From Flavobacterium nitrogenifigens (lineage in GTDB: Bacteria; Bacteroidota; Bacteroidia; Flavobacteriales; Flavobacteriaceae): a stretch of 64,000 nucleotides of DNA. The stretch is taken from the NCBI RefSeq assembly GCF_003254565.1, contig NZ_QJRI01000171.1, positions 62,001-126,000 of the forward strand, read 5' to 3'. Shown here piece after piece: positions 24,860-33,224 of the stretch. The stretch's first letter is position 1, and every line of letters begins with the position of its first letter. The position numbers and the translations under genes are program-made. A model generated the notes under the pieces. It saw nothing but the letters and a program-made list of their open reading frames with translations. It had not been told where the DNA came from and searched no databases.

Positions 24860-25369
24860 ATGAAGAGCGCTATTCAAAATATCATACTGGAAACCTACAG
24901 TAAATTAGACGACTTAATTTCCTCTTTTTCAAAAGAAGAAATCAATATTGTCCCGTTTGAAGGAAGCTGGACTGCCGGACAAACTGCACAGCATATTATT
25001 TTAGCTTACTCAGGTCTTACCACATTATTTGCTGGAAAAACCGAAAAAACAACCAGAGAGCCCGACAAAAATATAAAAGGACTCGACTCCATCTTTTTAG
25101 ATTATACTACCAAATACCAATCACCCGAAAACATAAAACCTCCTGCTATTGAGTATGAAAAAGGCACTTTGCTGGCTTCTGTAAAAAAAATACAAAATGA
25201 TTTATATGAAGCGGCAGAAACTTACGATTTAACGCTTACTTGTCTGGATGCTAAAATACCTGGATTTGAAAATTTCACGATTTACGAATGGCTTCATTTT
25301 GCCATTATACATACTCAGAGACATACGCACCAGTTAAAAACGATTTACGAACACATCAAAAAACAATAA
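24860..25369 (+). CDS. DinB-family protein
   Basis: A 169-residue four-helix-bundle protein of the DinB/YfiT superfamily. The metal triad is visible as H45 (AGQTAQHIILAY), H151 and H155 (IIHTQRHTHQL). The WTAGQTAQH and EWLHFAIIHTQRH segments are typical. Members of this superfamily are metal-dependent thiol S-transferases or have no known substrate; DNA damage is a historic name only. The gene lies 28 bases before a small membrane protein gene in the same direction. Confidence 0.88.
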   Translation: MKSAIQNIILETYSKLDDLISSFSKEEINIVPFEGSWTAGQTAQHIILAYSGLTTLFAGKTEKTTREPDKNIKGLDSIFLDYTTKYQSPENIKPPAIEYEKGTLLASVKKIQNDLYEAAETYDLTLTCLDAKIPGFENFTIYEWLHFAIIHTQRHTHQLKTIYEHIKKQ

Positions 25370-25396
25370 ATCAGTATTCAACTCAAAACTATTTTT

Positions 25397-25864
25397 ATGA
25401 GATCAAAAGTTAGAACCATTGTTTCATCTGGTTTAGTTGCAGGAACATTAGACATTACTGCCGCTATTTTGATTTATGCAGGAATACTACATAAAACAAC
25501 AGCCGAAAAAATTCTGCAGTCTATTGCTAGCGGAATTTTTAAAAAAGAAGCATATACGGGCGGAGCAGAAATGACTTTTGCGGGTTTGGGACTTCATTTC
25601 TTAATTGCTTTTATTTTTGCTTGGTTTTATTTTAAAATTTTTCCCTACATCCCATTTTTTAAAATAAACACTTTGCTCTCGGGAGTATCCTATGGTTTCT
25701 TTATCTGGATTATAATGAATCTTGTAGTTCTGCCGATTGTATTTCCTGTCCTGCCCGAAAAAAAACTAGATTTTCCGCTTTTGCTTTCCATATTGATTGT
25801 AATCTGCTGTGTCGGAATTCCGATAGCTTTTATAACACGGAAATATTACGCAAAATGGTACTGA
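25397..25864 (+). CDS. Four-TM inner membrane protein (DUF1440/YagU-like)
   Basis: A 155-residue hydrophobic protein with helices at about 10-28, 60-80, 93-115 and 126-146. The start KVRTIVSSGLVAGTLDITAAILIYAG and the following short helix with ILQSIASGIFKKEAYTGG resemble YagU/DUF1440-type membrane proteins, whose role is unclear. It probably shares a transcript with the DinB gene before it. The gene is followed by a ttcaaagtgacaaag hairpin (25868-25955). Confidence 0.7.
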   Translation: MRSKVRTIVSSGLVAGTLDITAAILIYAGILHKTTAEKILQSIASGIFKKEAYTGGAEMTFAGLGLHFLIAFIFAWFYFKIFPYIPFFKINTLLSGVSYGFFIWIIMNLVVLPIVFPVLPEKKLDFPLLLSILIVICCVGIPIAFITRKYYAKWY

Positions 25865-25867
25865 GAA

Positions 25868-25955
25868 TAAAGGTTCAAAGTGACAAAGTAACAAAGTGAC
25901 AAAGGTTTTATTTAGAATACTTTGAACCTTTGCTTCTTTGAACCTTTCAACCTCA
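25868..25955. repeat. Hairpin of the ggttcaaagtgacaaag family
   Basis: The left half is built of aaaggttcaaagtgacaaag units and the right half of tttgaacctttgcttctttg units, complementary over most of the length. Relatives lie at 37768-37892 and 38918-39068. From 25956 to 26108 no gene is seen. Confidence 0.75.
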
Positions 25956-26108
25956 AAAAAAACTAGACTACACGCCCCTTTCATTATTACTTAACAGCCT
26001 TACAGGATTACCATGTTTATGCTTTTGAGTTAATTTTTTAGTGGATTGAATTAATCGTCGCTTTTATCTCAAAGTAATTTTAAATAAAATTTATTAGCAT
26101 AATGATAG

Positions 26109-26282
26109 GAAAGACATGGCTATGTCAATTATATGGTTTTCCTAATAGGAACTGCCTTTTTTGACGGCCAACTATATATTTATTATGGCGCTGCCGAAGA
26201 TAATATTGCGGTAGCATCTTTGAACCTGAACGAGTTATTAACCGAGCTAAAAAAGAATCCTCATGAAAACAATATCAAATAA
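26109..26282 (+). pseudogene. C-terminal remnant of a GH130 glycosidase/phosphorylase gene
   Basis: After a stop at 26106 an open frame without a convincing start reads ...VFLIGTAFFDGQLYIYYGA, then AEDNIAVASLNLNELLTEL, and ends at a TAA at 26280-26282. The G-T-A-x-F-x-D-x-x-L-Y-I-Y-Y-G-A-A-x-x-x-I-A-V-A-S sequence is the signature C-terminal end of GH130 beta-mannosidases/mannoside phosphorylases. The other 280 or so residues are gone, and the DNA before it is AT-rich and frame-broken. It overlaps the start of the next gene by 20 bases, as an intact coupled GH130-glycosyltransferase operon would. Confidence 0.75.
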
Positions 26283-28533
26283 ATCAAAAATAGTTTTTTT
26301 ATCTACTTTTCCGCCTACGCAATGCGGCATAGCAACCTATACTCAAGATACCATCAAAGGAATCACAAATGTTTATGGTAAATCTATAAAATGTGAAATA
26401 TGCGAGCTGGTTACAGAACCTATTGAAGAGCCAACGCAAGCTTTTACTTTAAACACAAGAATCAGAGACGAATATGCTAAAGTTGCTGAGGAAATTAATC
26501 AGGATGAAACTGTAAAATTAGTTCATATCCAGCATGAATTTGGTTTGTTTTCAGGAAATTATGGAGATCATCTTTTGGATTTTCTAAATGTTATTAAAGC
26601 TCCCGTCACCTTTACTTTTCACAGCGTAATTCCAAATCCGAATGAGGAATTGAGAACGTTTGTGAGACTGCTGTTAAGCTACAGCAATTCGGTTTTTGTA
26701 ATGACCAATAAATCTAAAGAAATTCTAATTAACGACTACGAAATCAGTGAAGAAATAATTACTTGCGTGCCTCACGGAACCCACATTGTAATATACGAAA
26801 CTCCGCAACAGGCAAAAGAAAAATTAAACATCGAAGATAGATTAGTGCTTTCTACTTTCGGGCTTTTGGGCGAAGGTAAAAATATAGAAACAGGCTTGGA
26901 GGCTTTACCAAAAATTATTGAAAAAGCGCCAAATGCTTTATATCTAATCATTGGCAAAACGCATCCAAATTTAATAAGAGACGGTGTTGATGCGTATCGA
27001 GATAAATTGGAAGGTTTGGTAAAGGAATTAAATCTTCAGAATAATGTTCGTTTTGTCAATAAATATCTAGATACCGATGAGCTTTTAGAATATCTAAAAG
27101 CTACAGACATTTACATGTTTACCTCAAAAGACCCAAATCAGGCAGTGAGCGGCACTTTTGCTTATGCCATGAGTTGCGCGTGTCCAATAGTCGCATCTAA
27201 AATTCCGCATACGAGAGAAGTATTAACTCCAGATTCTGGAATTTTGTGTGACATTGGAAATTCTGATCAATTTGCAGCAGCAGCAATCAAATTGATTGAG
27301 AATGAAAATTTAAGACATGAAATGGGAATCAATTCATTTACTAAAATGAGAGCTTCATCTTGGGAAAATGTTGGAATTACTCAAATGAATACGTATAAAA
27401 ACCTTATTAAAAATCCGTCAGAAATCAAATACAGCTTTCCACCTATTCGGTTAAAACATATTAAAAAACTGACTACAGAATTAGGAATTATTCAGTTTAG
27501 TAAAATTTCTATTCCAGATTTAGATTCAGGATATACTTTAGATGATAATGCAAGAGCTTTAATAGCGTTTTGCATGCATTACAAACTGACTCAAGACAAA
27601 GATGATTTGGCATATATTTTAATCTATTTAGATTTTATTCAGCGTTGCCAAAAACCAAAAGGAGATTTCATCAATTACGTCGATCAGGAAAACCGCGAAC
27701 ATATTGAACAAAATGCCGAAGTAAATTTAGAAGATTCAAATGCAAGAGCCATTTGGGCTTTAGGAACTGTTGTTTCTATGTCTGATATTCTTCCGGAAGC
27801 GATTACCCAAAAAGCGACAAGATGTTTATTGAATTCCTTAAAATGGGCAGAAAATATTCAGTCGCCTCGTTCAATTGGTTTTGCTACAAAAGGATTGTAT
27901 TTATACCATTCAACCATTCCGAATTTGTATGTTGCGGCAATTATTAATAAACTAAATGCAAAATTACTAGCAAACTACGAAGACACTGCAACAGAAGATT
28001 GGCAATGGTTTGAAAATTATTTAACTTACGGAAACGGTATTTTGCCAGAATCAATGCTCTACGCTTACCTAGTTACCAATAAACCCGTTTACAAAAAAGT
28101 AGCGCTGGACTCATTAGATTTCTTGATTTCTAAAACATTTATAAACGGAACCTTCAAAGCCATTTCAAACCAGAGCTGGCATCATAAAGGTTCTGAGCCA
28201 CATGAATATGGTGAACAGCCAATTGATGTTACATACACTATTCAGACTTTAAATGCTTTTTACAATGCTTTTAAGACCCCAGAATACAAAAAGAAAATGA
28301 GAGCTGCGTTTAACTGGTTTTTAGGAAAAAATCACTTGAACCAAATTATGTACAATCCTGTAAGTGGCGGTGGTTACGACGGACTTGAGAAAAATAATAT
28401 CAACTTAAATCAAGGTGCAGAATCATCTGTTTGTTACTTAACTGCTAGATTACTAATGGAAAAATTGGCTCTGTCGCAATCGCATGTTATTCCGTTAATG
28501 AAATCGAGAAGTGGCATTGCTATAAACTTATAA
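26263..28533 (+). CDS. Two-domain glycosyltransferase: GT4 plus C-terminal alpha-toroid
   Basis: A 756-residue protein. Residues 1-385 are a GT-B fold GT4 enzyme: KIVFLSTFPPTQCGIATYT at the N-terminus, VHIQHEFGLFSGNYGDHLL, VPHGTHIVIYETP, LIIGKTHPN, and ASKIPHTREVLTPDSGILCDIGN as the nucleotide-sugar-binding E-x7-E-like region. Residues about 400-750 form an all-helical domain (DLDSGYTLDDNARALIAF, EDSNARAIWALGTV, LTYGNGILPESMLYAYL) that looks like an (alpha/alpha)6 toroid of the kind found in glycosidases. It is expected to be cytoplasmic. Coupling with a GH130 remnant suggests a mannoside-linked role; the acceptor is unknown. Confidence 0.88.
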   Translation: MKTISNKSKIVFLSTFPPTQCGIATYTQDTIKGITNVYGKSIKCEICELVTEPIEEPTQAFTLNTRIRDEYAKVAEEINQDETVKLVHIQHEFGLFSGNYGDHLLDFLNVIKAPVTFTFHSVIPNPNEELRTFVRLLLSYSNSVFVMTNKSKEILINDYEISEEIITCVPHGTHIVIYETPQQAKEKLNIEDRLVLSTFGLLGEGKNIETGLEALPKIIEKAPNALYLIIGKTHPNLIRDGVDAYRDKLEGLVKELNLQNNVRFVNKYLDTDELLEYLKATDIYMFTSKDPNQAVSGTFAYAMSCACPIVASKIPHTREVLTPDSGILCDIGNSDQFAAAAIKLIENENLRHEMGINSFTKMRASSWENVGITQMNTYKNLIKNPSEIKYSFPPIRLKHIKKLTTELGIIQFSKISIPDLDSGYTLDDNARALIAFCMHYKLTQDKDDLAYILIYLDFIQRCQKPKGDFINYVDQENREHIEQNAEVNLEDSNARAIWALGTVVSMSDILPEAITQKATRCLLNSLKWAENIQSPRSIGFATKGLYLYHSTIPNLYVAAIINKLNAKLLANYEDTATEDWQWFENYLTYGNGILPESMLYAYLVTNKPVYKKVALDSLDFLISKTFINGTFKAISNQSWHHKGSEPHEYGEQPIDVTYTIQTLNAFYNAFKTPEYKKKMRAAFNWFLGKNHLNQIMYNPVSGGGYDGLEKNNINLNQGAESSVCYLTARLLMEKLALSQSHVIPLMKSRSGIAINL

Positions 28534-28579
28534 GAAGAAAAATAGAAGCTAACCAAATACTTCATTTTTTAAACCCTGA

Positions 28580-28608
28580 AAATCCCTTTCATTAAGAAAG
28601 GGATTTTT
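28580..28608 (+). terminator. Rho-independent terminator after the glycosyltransferase
   Basis: AAATCCCTTTC (28580-28590) pairs with GAAAGGGATTT (28595-28605) across a four-base loop, followed by a T-run. The same stem sequence is reused after fabF at 30515-30541. Confidence 0.9.
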
Positions 28609-28634
28609 TGTTTGCAAAAAGTAACAAAATAAAT

Positions 28635-28664
28635 TTGCCTATCTACTAATAGGTAGTATATTTG
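28635..28664 (+). promoter_or_regulatory. Promoter and operator of the tetR-fabF operon
   Basis: TTG (28635-28637) and TATATTTG (28657-28664) are 19 bases apart, matching the Bacteroidota consensus. The spacer contains CTACTAATAGGTAG (28643-28656), an inverted repeat (CTAC/GTAG) that directly abuts the -7 box and is well placed to be the TetR operator. The TTG at 28662 sits inside the box, so translation should begin at the ATG at 28683. Confidence 0.7.
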
Positions 28665-28682
28665 TCAAAAAAAAATGCTGCC

Positions 28683-29237
28683 ATGACAACGAGAGAGAAT
28701 ATTATAGATAAAGCAGATCAATTTATTCGTGATAAAGGGTATAATGCCTTTAGTTTTAAAGACATTTCTAATGATATAGGAATAAAAACGGCTTCTATAC
28801 ATTATCATTTTCCAACAAAATCAGATCTTGGCGTAGCCACCATTAAAGAACATATTGCAAGATGTGAAGGTTTAAAAAGAAAAGTTGCCCATGAATCGCC
28901 ATTGGTAAAACTTCAAGCTTTCTTAGAGGTGCAGACACAAATTAAAAAAGAAAATAAAGTCTGCATAGTAGGATCATTAGCGACAGACTTAAATACACTA
29001 GATAACTCCATAAAAGTAGAACTGCAAACATTTGCCCAAATTGTAATCAATTGGCTAACCGAAATTTTAGTCGAAGGAAAGGAACTTAAACAATTTGCTT
29101 ATGAAATGTTACCAAGAACAAAAGCCATAATGATCATTACTAATATGGTAGCAATAGTCCAACTTTCAAGGCTTACAAGCGATGATGATTTTGAGTTGGT
29201 AAAAGAAACAATATTAACAGAATTAAGACCTAAATAA
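28683..29237 (+). CDS. TetR-family regulator coupled to a FabF gene
   Basis: About 184 residues from the ATG at 28683. The helix-turn-helix at about 22-45 is FSFKDISNDIGIKTASIHYHFPTKSDLG, a close match to the TetR DNA-binding core. The C-terminal domain has LQAFLEVQTQIKKENKVCIVGSLATDL, like the AcrR group that often controls fatty-acid or efflux genes. The stop is two bases before the fabF start, so both genes share one transcript under a probable self-repressed promoter. The effector is unknown; an acyl-chain or FAS inhibitor signal would fit. Confidence 0.88.
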   Translation: MTTRENIIDKADQFIRDKGYNAFSFKDISNDIGIKTASIHYHFPTKSDLGVATIKEHIARCEGLKRKVAHESPLVKLQAFLEVQTQIKKENKVCIVGSLATDLNTLDNSIKVELQTFAQIVINWLTEILVEGKELKQFAYEMLPRTKAIMIITNMVAIVQLSRLTSDDDFELVKETILTELRPK

Positions 29238-29239
29238 CA

Positions 29240-30484
29240 ATGAAAAGAGTTGTAGTAACAGGATTAGGAGCAGTAACTCCTATTGGAAATAGCGTTGAGG
29301 AATATTGGAATTCATTAATTAACGGAGTCAGCGGTGCCGCTCCAATTACTAGATTTGACACCACACAATTTAAAACCAAATTTGCCTGCGAAGTTAAAAA
29401 TTTTGATTCGCAACATTTATTTGAAAAAAATGAAATTAGAAAATACGATCTTTTTACTCAATACGCTTTACATGCAGCAGACGAAGCTGTAAAAAATGCT
29501 AATATTGATTTTGACACCTTAAACAAAAATCGAATTGGTGTAATTTGGGGATGCGGCGATGGCGGTATTTCTACTTTTGAAGAACAAATCGGAGAATATA
29601 TCAAGGGAAATGGCACACCAAGATTTAGTCCGTTTTTCATACCAAAAAGAATTGTCAACATAGCTTCTGGAGTTATTTCTATTAAATATGGACTTCGAGG
29701 AATCAACTATACTACAGCTGCTGCTTGTTCTGCGAGCAATACTTCGATTATAGATGCATTCAATTACATTCGCTGGGGCAAAGCTGATATGATTATCACC
29801 GGTGGTTCTGAGGCTTCAGTTTCAGAATCTTCGATTGGAGGTTTTAACGCTTCAAAAGCATTGTCAACATTAAATGATGATTGCACTAAAGCTTCACGCC
29901 CTTTTGACATTACAAGAGACGGATTTGTTTTGGGTGAAGGAGCTGGGGTTGTAATCTTAGAAAGCTATGAACATGCTGTGAAGCGAAATGCAGTAATTCT
30001 AGCCGAAATTGTTGGAGGCGGATTAGCTGCTGACGCCTATCATTTAACAGGAACTCATCCAGAAGGTGAAGGTGCCGTTTTAGGAATGGAACTTGCGCTA
30101 GAGGAAGCTGGAATTACACCAGACAAAATTGATTATATAAATGCACACGCAACTTCTACACCAACTGGTGATTTAAGTGAACTAAAAGCCGTTGAAAAGG
30201 TATTTGGAATAAATCCGAATGCAAATATCAGCGCCACGAAATCAATGACTGGACATCTACTTGGCGGTGCAGGAGCAATTGAAGCGATTGCCTGCATAAA
30301 ATCTGTTCAAGAGAATATTGTGCCACCAACCATAAACACCGAAAATGTAGAACAGGATTTTGCAAATAAATTTAATCTCACTCTTGGAAAAGCACAATCA
30401 AGAATAGTTAACTACGCCATGAGCAATACATTTGGTTTTGGCGGACATGTAGCAAGTTCAATATTTAAGAAGTTTACAGAATAA
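29240..30484 (+). CDS. fabF: Beta-ketoacyl-ACP synthase II (FabF-type)
   Basis: A 414-residue KAS II thiolase-fold condensing enzyme. The active-site cysteine is C163 in TAAACSASN, the same number as in E. coli FabF. The catalytic histidines are H302 (INAHATSTPTGD) and H338 (KSMTGHLLGGAG), and K333 is the conserved lysine. It condenses malonyl-ACP with an acyl-ACP in fatty-acid elongation. It is not next to acpP or other fab genes but behind a TetR regulator, so it is probably an accessory or inducible second copy. It could alternatively serve a specialised acyl pathway. Confidence 0.94.
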   Translation: MKRVVVTGLGAVTPIGNSVEEYWNSLINGVSGAAPITRFDTTQFKTKFACEVKNFDSQHLFEKNEIRKYDLFTQYALHAADEAVKNANIDFDTLNKNRIGVIWGCGDGGISTFEEQIGEYIKGNGTPRFSPFFIPKRIVNIASGVISIKYGLRGINYTTAAACSASNTSIIDAFNYIRWGKADMIITGGSEASVSESSIGGFNASKALSTLNDDCTKASRPFDITRDGFVLGEGAGVVILESYEHAVKRNAVILAEIVGGGLAADAYHLTGTHPEGEGAVLGMELALEEAGITPDKIDYINAHATSTPTGDLSELKAVEKVFGINPNANISATKSMTGHLLGGAGAIEAIACIKSVQENIVPPTINTENVEQDFANKFNLTLGKAQSRIVNYAMSNTFGFGGHVASSIFKKFTE

Positions 30485-30514
30485 ATGTCATAGTGTAATA
30501 CTTGCCTATTTTAA

Positions 30515-30545
30515 AAATCCCTTTCTATTGGAAAGGGATTTTTTG
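30515..30545 (+). terminator. Rho-independent terminator after fabF
   Basis: AAATCCCTTTC (30515-30525) pairs with GAAAGGGATTT (30531-30541), followed by TTTG. Same stem as at 28580. From 30546 to 30732 no gene is seen. Confidence 0.88.
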
Positions 30546-30732
30546 TTTGCGGTCGCGAACGTCAAACTGTTTTAATTATTGTGAATTTATGAAAATTATA
30601 TAAGGCTCAAAAAAAGTTCTATAATGTATTTTAACAAGTATTGAGCTAACTTTCCTATACAATTTAATGAGTTGAAAAAACCGTTAAAGAATTGATTTTC
30701 ATTTTACATCATTCACATTAAAAACAAAAATT

Positions 30733-31491
30733 TTGATTCTCGATATTAAAAATACATTCGCCGAAATTGGAGAAACCACCATATTCGCCAAAAGGTTTTT
30801 TAAGGAGGTTTTTATTCCGCCTTATGAGACCAGAGAATTCTTGAAACAATGTTATGTTATCGGATATAAATCTCTGCCCTTGGTTGCTATAACCGGCTTT
30901 ATTATGGGACTGGTGCTTACGCTCCAATCACGTCCTACGTTGGTAAAATTTGGAGCAGAATCTTGGTTGCCAGGAATGGTGGCGCTTTCGCTGATTAGAG
31001 AAATTGCTCCTGTAATTACAGCTTTGATTTGTGCCGGAAAAATTTCCTCTGGAATTGGCGCCGAGTTAGGATCAATGAAAGTGACTGAACAGATTGATGC
31101 TATGGAAGTTTCAGCTATAAATCCGTACAACTATCTAGTTGTAACCAGAGTTTTAGCCTGCACTTTGATGGTTCCGATTTTGGTGTTTTTTGCAGATGCT
31201 ATCGGAATCATTGGCGGTTATGTGGGCATAAATATTCATGGAGATGTCAATTTTTACAGGTTTTTAACCCAGATCGTTCAATCCTTAGAATACTTAGATC
31301 TGCTTCCGGCCACTCTCAAAACTTTCTTCTTCGGATTTTTTATCGGGATTATTGGCTGTTATAAAGGTTTTAATGCTTCTAACGGAACAGAAAGCGTTGG
31401 GCGAGCCGCAAATTCTGCAGTAGTTACTGCATCGCTAAGCATTTTTATAATTGATATGGTCGCTGTTCAAATAACCGATTTATTCTTTTAA
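30733..31491 (+). CDS. mlaE: MlaE-type permease of an MCE lipid ABC transporter
   Basis: About 252 residues with the MlaE/YrbE fold: an amphipathic N-terminal part, then about five membrane helices from 55 on. It contains PLVAITGFIMGLVLTLQS, the conserved REIAPVITALICAGKISSGIGAELG and MKVTEQIDAMEVSAINP segment, and a last helix. This is the core of a system that moves phospholipids between the outer and inner membranes. No ATG lies near the 5' end; translation probably uses the TTG at 30733. It is followed without a gap by the ATPase gene. Confidence 0.92.
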   Translation: MILDIKNTFAEIGETTIFAKRFFKEVFIPPYETREFLKQCYVIGYKSLPLVAITGFIMGLVLTLQSRPTLVKFGAESWLPGMVALSLIREIAPVITALICAGKISSGIGAELGSMKVTEQIDAMEVSAINPYNYLVVTRVLACTLMVPILVFFADAIGIIGGYVGINIHGDVNFYRFLTQIVQSLEYLDLLPATLKTFFFGFFIGIIGCYKGFNASNGTESVGRAANSAVVTASLSIFIIDMVAVQITDLFF

Positions 31492-31492
31492 A

Positions 31493-32272
31493 ATGATGAA
31501 GGAAAAATTACATAAAGAACCTAAAACAAAAGAGAAAGATCAGACTCCGATTATCGAGATTAAAGATCTGCACAAAACTTTTGGAAAAGATAATGCCGTT
31601 TTAAAAGGCGTAAATCTCACTTTGAATAAAGGCGAAGATTTAGTGGTTTTAGGGCGTTCAGGCTCAGGAAAATCGGTCACCATAAAATGTATCGTTGGGC
31701 TGATTGAACCAGACAAAGGAGAAATTAAAGTTTTTAATGAAAATGTTTTGAATATATCCAAAAGTGAGCTGAATGAAATTAGAGTCCGAATCGGATTTTT
31801 GTTCCAAAGTGGAGCACTTTACGATTCGATGTCCGTTAGAGAAAATCTGGCTTTTACCTTGACCAAACACAAACGTGATTTGAGTAGTCATGAAGTCGAA
31901 AATGAAGTAATGGAAGCGCTGGAAAATGTTGGTCTAGCCGATGCCATTGACAAAATGCCTTCTGAACTTTCGGGAGGAATGAAAAAAAGAATTGGTCTGG
32001 CGCGCACGCTAATCTTAAAACCAGAAATTATCCTATACGACGAACCCACAACGGGTTTGGACACCATAACATCTAGAGAAATCAGCGAATTGATTTTGGA
32101 CATAAAACACAAACAAAAAACCTCTTCGATTATTATTACCCACGATATGGCTTGCGCAAAAATGACGGCCGATCGAATTGTTGTTTTAAAAGATGGCGTG
32201 ATTCACGCCGAAGGAACATACGAAGAATTAGAAAAAGACGAAGATGAATGGGTTCGCTCATTTTTTGAATAA
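31493..32272 (+). CDS. mlaF: MlaF-type ATP-binding protein
   Basis: A 259-residue ABC ATPase. Walker A is GRSGSGKS (about 55-62), the Q-loop is in LFQSGALYDSM, the signature is LSGGMKKR, Walker B is PEIILYDEPTTGLD, and the H-loop is IIITHD. The F-Q-S-G-A-L-Y-D-S segment is the well-known MlaF/TtuA type. It powers the permease encoded one base upstream. The first 20 residues are basic and not part of the domain; an ATG three bases further in is an equal alternative start. Confidence 0.95.
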   Translation: MMKEKLHKEPKTKEKDQTPIIEIKDLHKTFGKDNAVLKGVNLTLNKGEDLVVLGRSGSGKSVTIKCIVGLIEPDKGEIKVFNENVLNISKSELNEIRVRIGFLFQSGALYDSMSVRENLAFTLTKHKRDLSSHEVENEVMEALENVGLADAIDKMPSELSGGMKKRIGLARTLILKPEIILYDEPTTGLDTITSREISELILDIKHKQKTSSIIITHDMACAKMTADRIVVLKDGVIHAEGTYEELEKDEDEWVRSFFE

Positions 32273-32294
32273 AGCAAAATAAACAATAGAAATC

Positions 32295-33083
32295 ATGGAA
32301 AAGCAATCGGGATATACTTGGAAACTGGGGATGTTTGTAACGATAGGTTTACTCCTTTTTATAATGGCCGTATACTTTATCGGAAAACAGCAAAACCTAT
32401 TTGGTTCAACGTTTCATATTACTTCTCAATTTAAAACAGTTAGCGGTTTAGAAGTTGGCAATAATGTTCGTTTCTCCGGAATTAATGTTGGAACAGTCGA
32501 GCAAATTCAATTGATAAACGATTCTTCTGTTGTCGTGGTTTTGGTTATGAAAGAAGATGTCAGAAAATTTATTAAAACCGATGCCACCGCCAGTATTGGC
32601 TCAGATGGTTTAATGGGCGATAAAGTTCTGACTATTTCTCCAGGTTTAAAATCTAAAAAAATAATTGAAGACAACGGACGAATCGCTTCTGTTGATGGAA
32701 TTGAAATGTACGATATCATGAAAAGCGTGAAGAAAAGTGTAGACAACATTGGCGTGATTTCAGACGAAATAGCCATTTTCAGCCACAGCATGAACAACGG
32801 AAACGGAGCCTTGGCAAGATTGGTTAAAGATGATAAAATGGCCAACAGCGTTTCGAATACGCTTTCTAATCTAGAAACGGGAACAAAAGGGTTTAGTGAA
32901 AACATGGAAGCAGCAAAAAGCAATTTCTTATTCAGAGGATACTTCAAGAAAAAAGAGAAAGAAAAAAAGGAGAAGCAGGAAGCTAAAAAAGAGAAGCAAG
33001 AGGAAAGACAAGAGAAGCAAGAGGAACAAAAGCAAGAAGAGCAAAAACAGGAAGAAACTAAAAAAGTAGAAACTAAAAATTAA
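32295..33083 (+). CDS. mlaD: MlaD-type MCE-domain protein with a long charged tail
   Basis: A 262-residue protein anchored by one N-terminal helix (about 10-30). The MCE domain spans about 38-120 (TVSGLEVGNNVRFSGINVGTV and DGLMGDKVLTISPG). After a helical region the last 45 or so residues are almost pure Lys, Glu and Gln with no hydrophobic residue, an extended coil. In E. coli MlaD forms a hexamer that hands lipids to the permease. The charged tail is not part of that core and may reach across the periplasm or bind a partner. The antisense 32928-33113 frame is only a shadow of it. Confidence 0.92.
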   Translation: MEKQSGYTWKLGMFVTIGLLLFIMAVYFIGKQQNLFGSTFHITSQFKTVSGLEVGNNVRFSGINVGTVEQIQLINDSSVVVVLVMKEDVRKFIKTDATASIGSDGLMGDKVLTISPGLKSKKIIEDNGRIASVDGIEMYDIMKSVKKSVDNIGVISDEIAIFSHSMNNGNGALARLVKDDKMANSVSNTLSNLETGTKGFSENMEAAKSNFLFRGYFKKKEKEKKEKQEAKKEKQEERQEKQEEQKQEEQKQEETKKVETKN

Positions 33084-33224
33084 ATGCCAAATTTTTAAAA
33101 TGCCAAATTCCAATTCTCATTTTATGTCTTCCTTAGCGAAGTCGAAGGACAGGCACGAAGAAAAATCCAAATCCAGCATATCACAATTCACAATTCATAA
33201 TTCACAATTTACAATTAAAATTAT
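33084..33224. repeat. Degenerate short repeats between mlaD and the AsmA gene
   Basis: The 141 bases hold runs of atgccaaatt- and cacaattcacaattc-like units and part of a tgtcttcc/gaaggacag element. It interrupts an operon otherwise packed tightly. No gene is seen. Confidence 0.7.

Noticed and set aside
32928..33113. Leu/Phe-rich antisense frame
   Set aside because: It is the reverse reading of the charged MlaD tail and has no other sign of coding.
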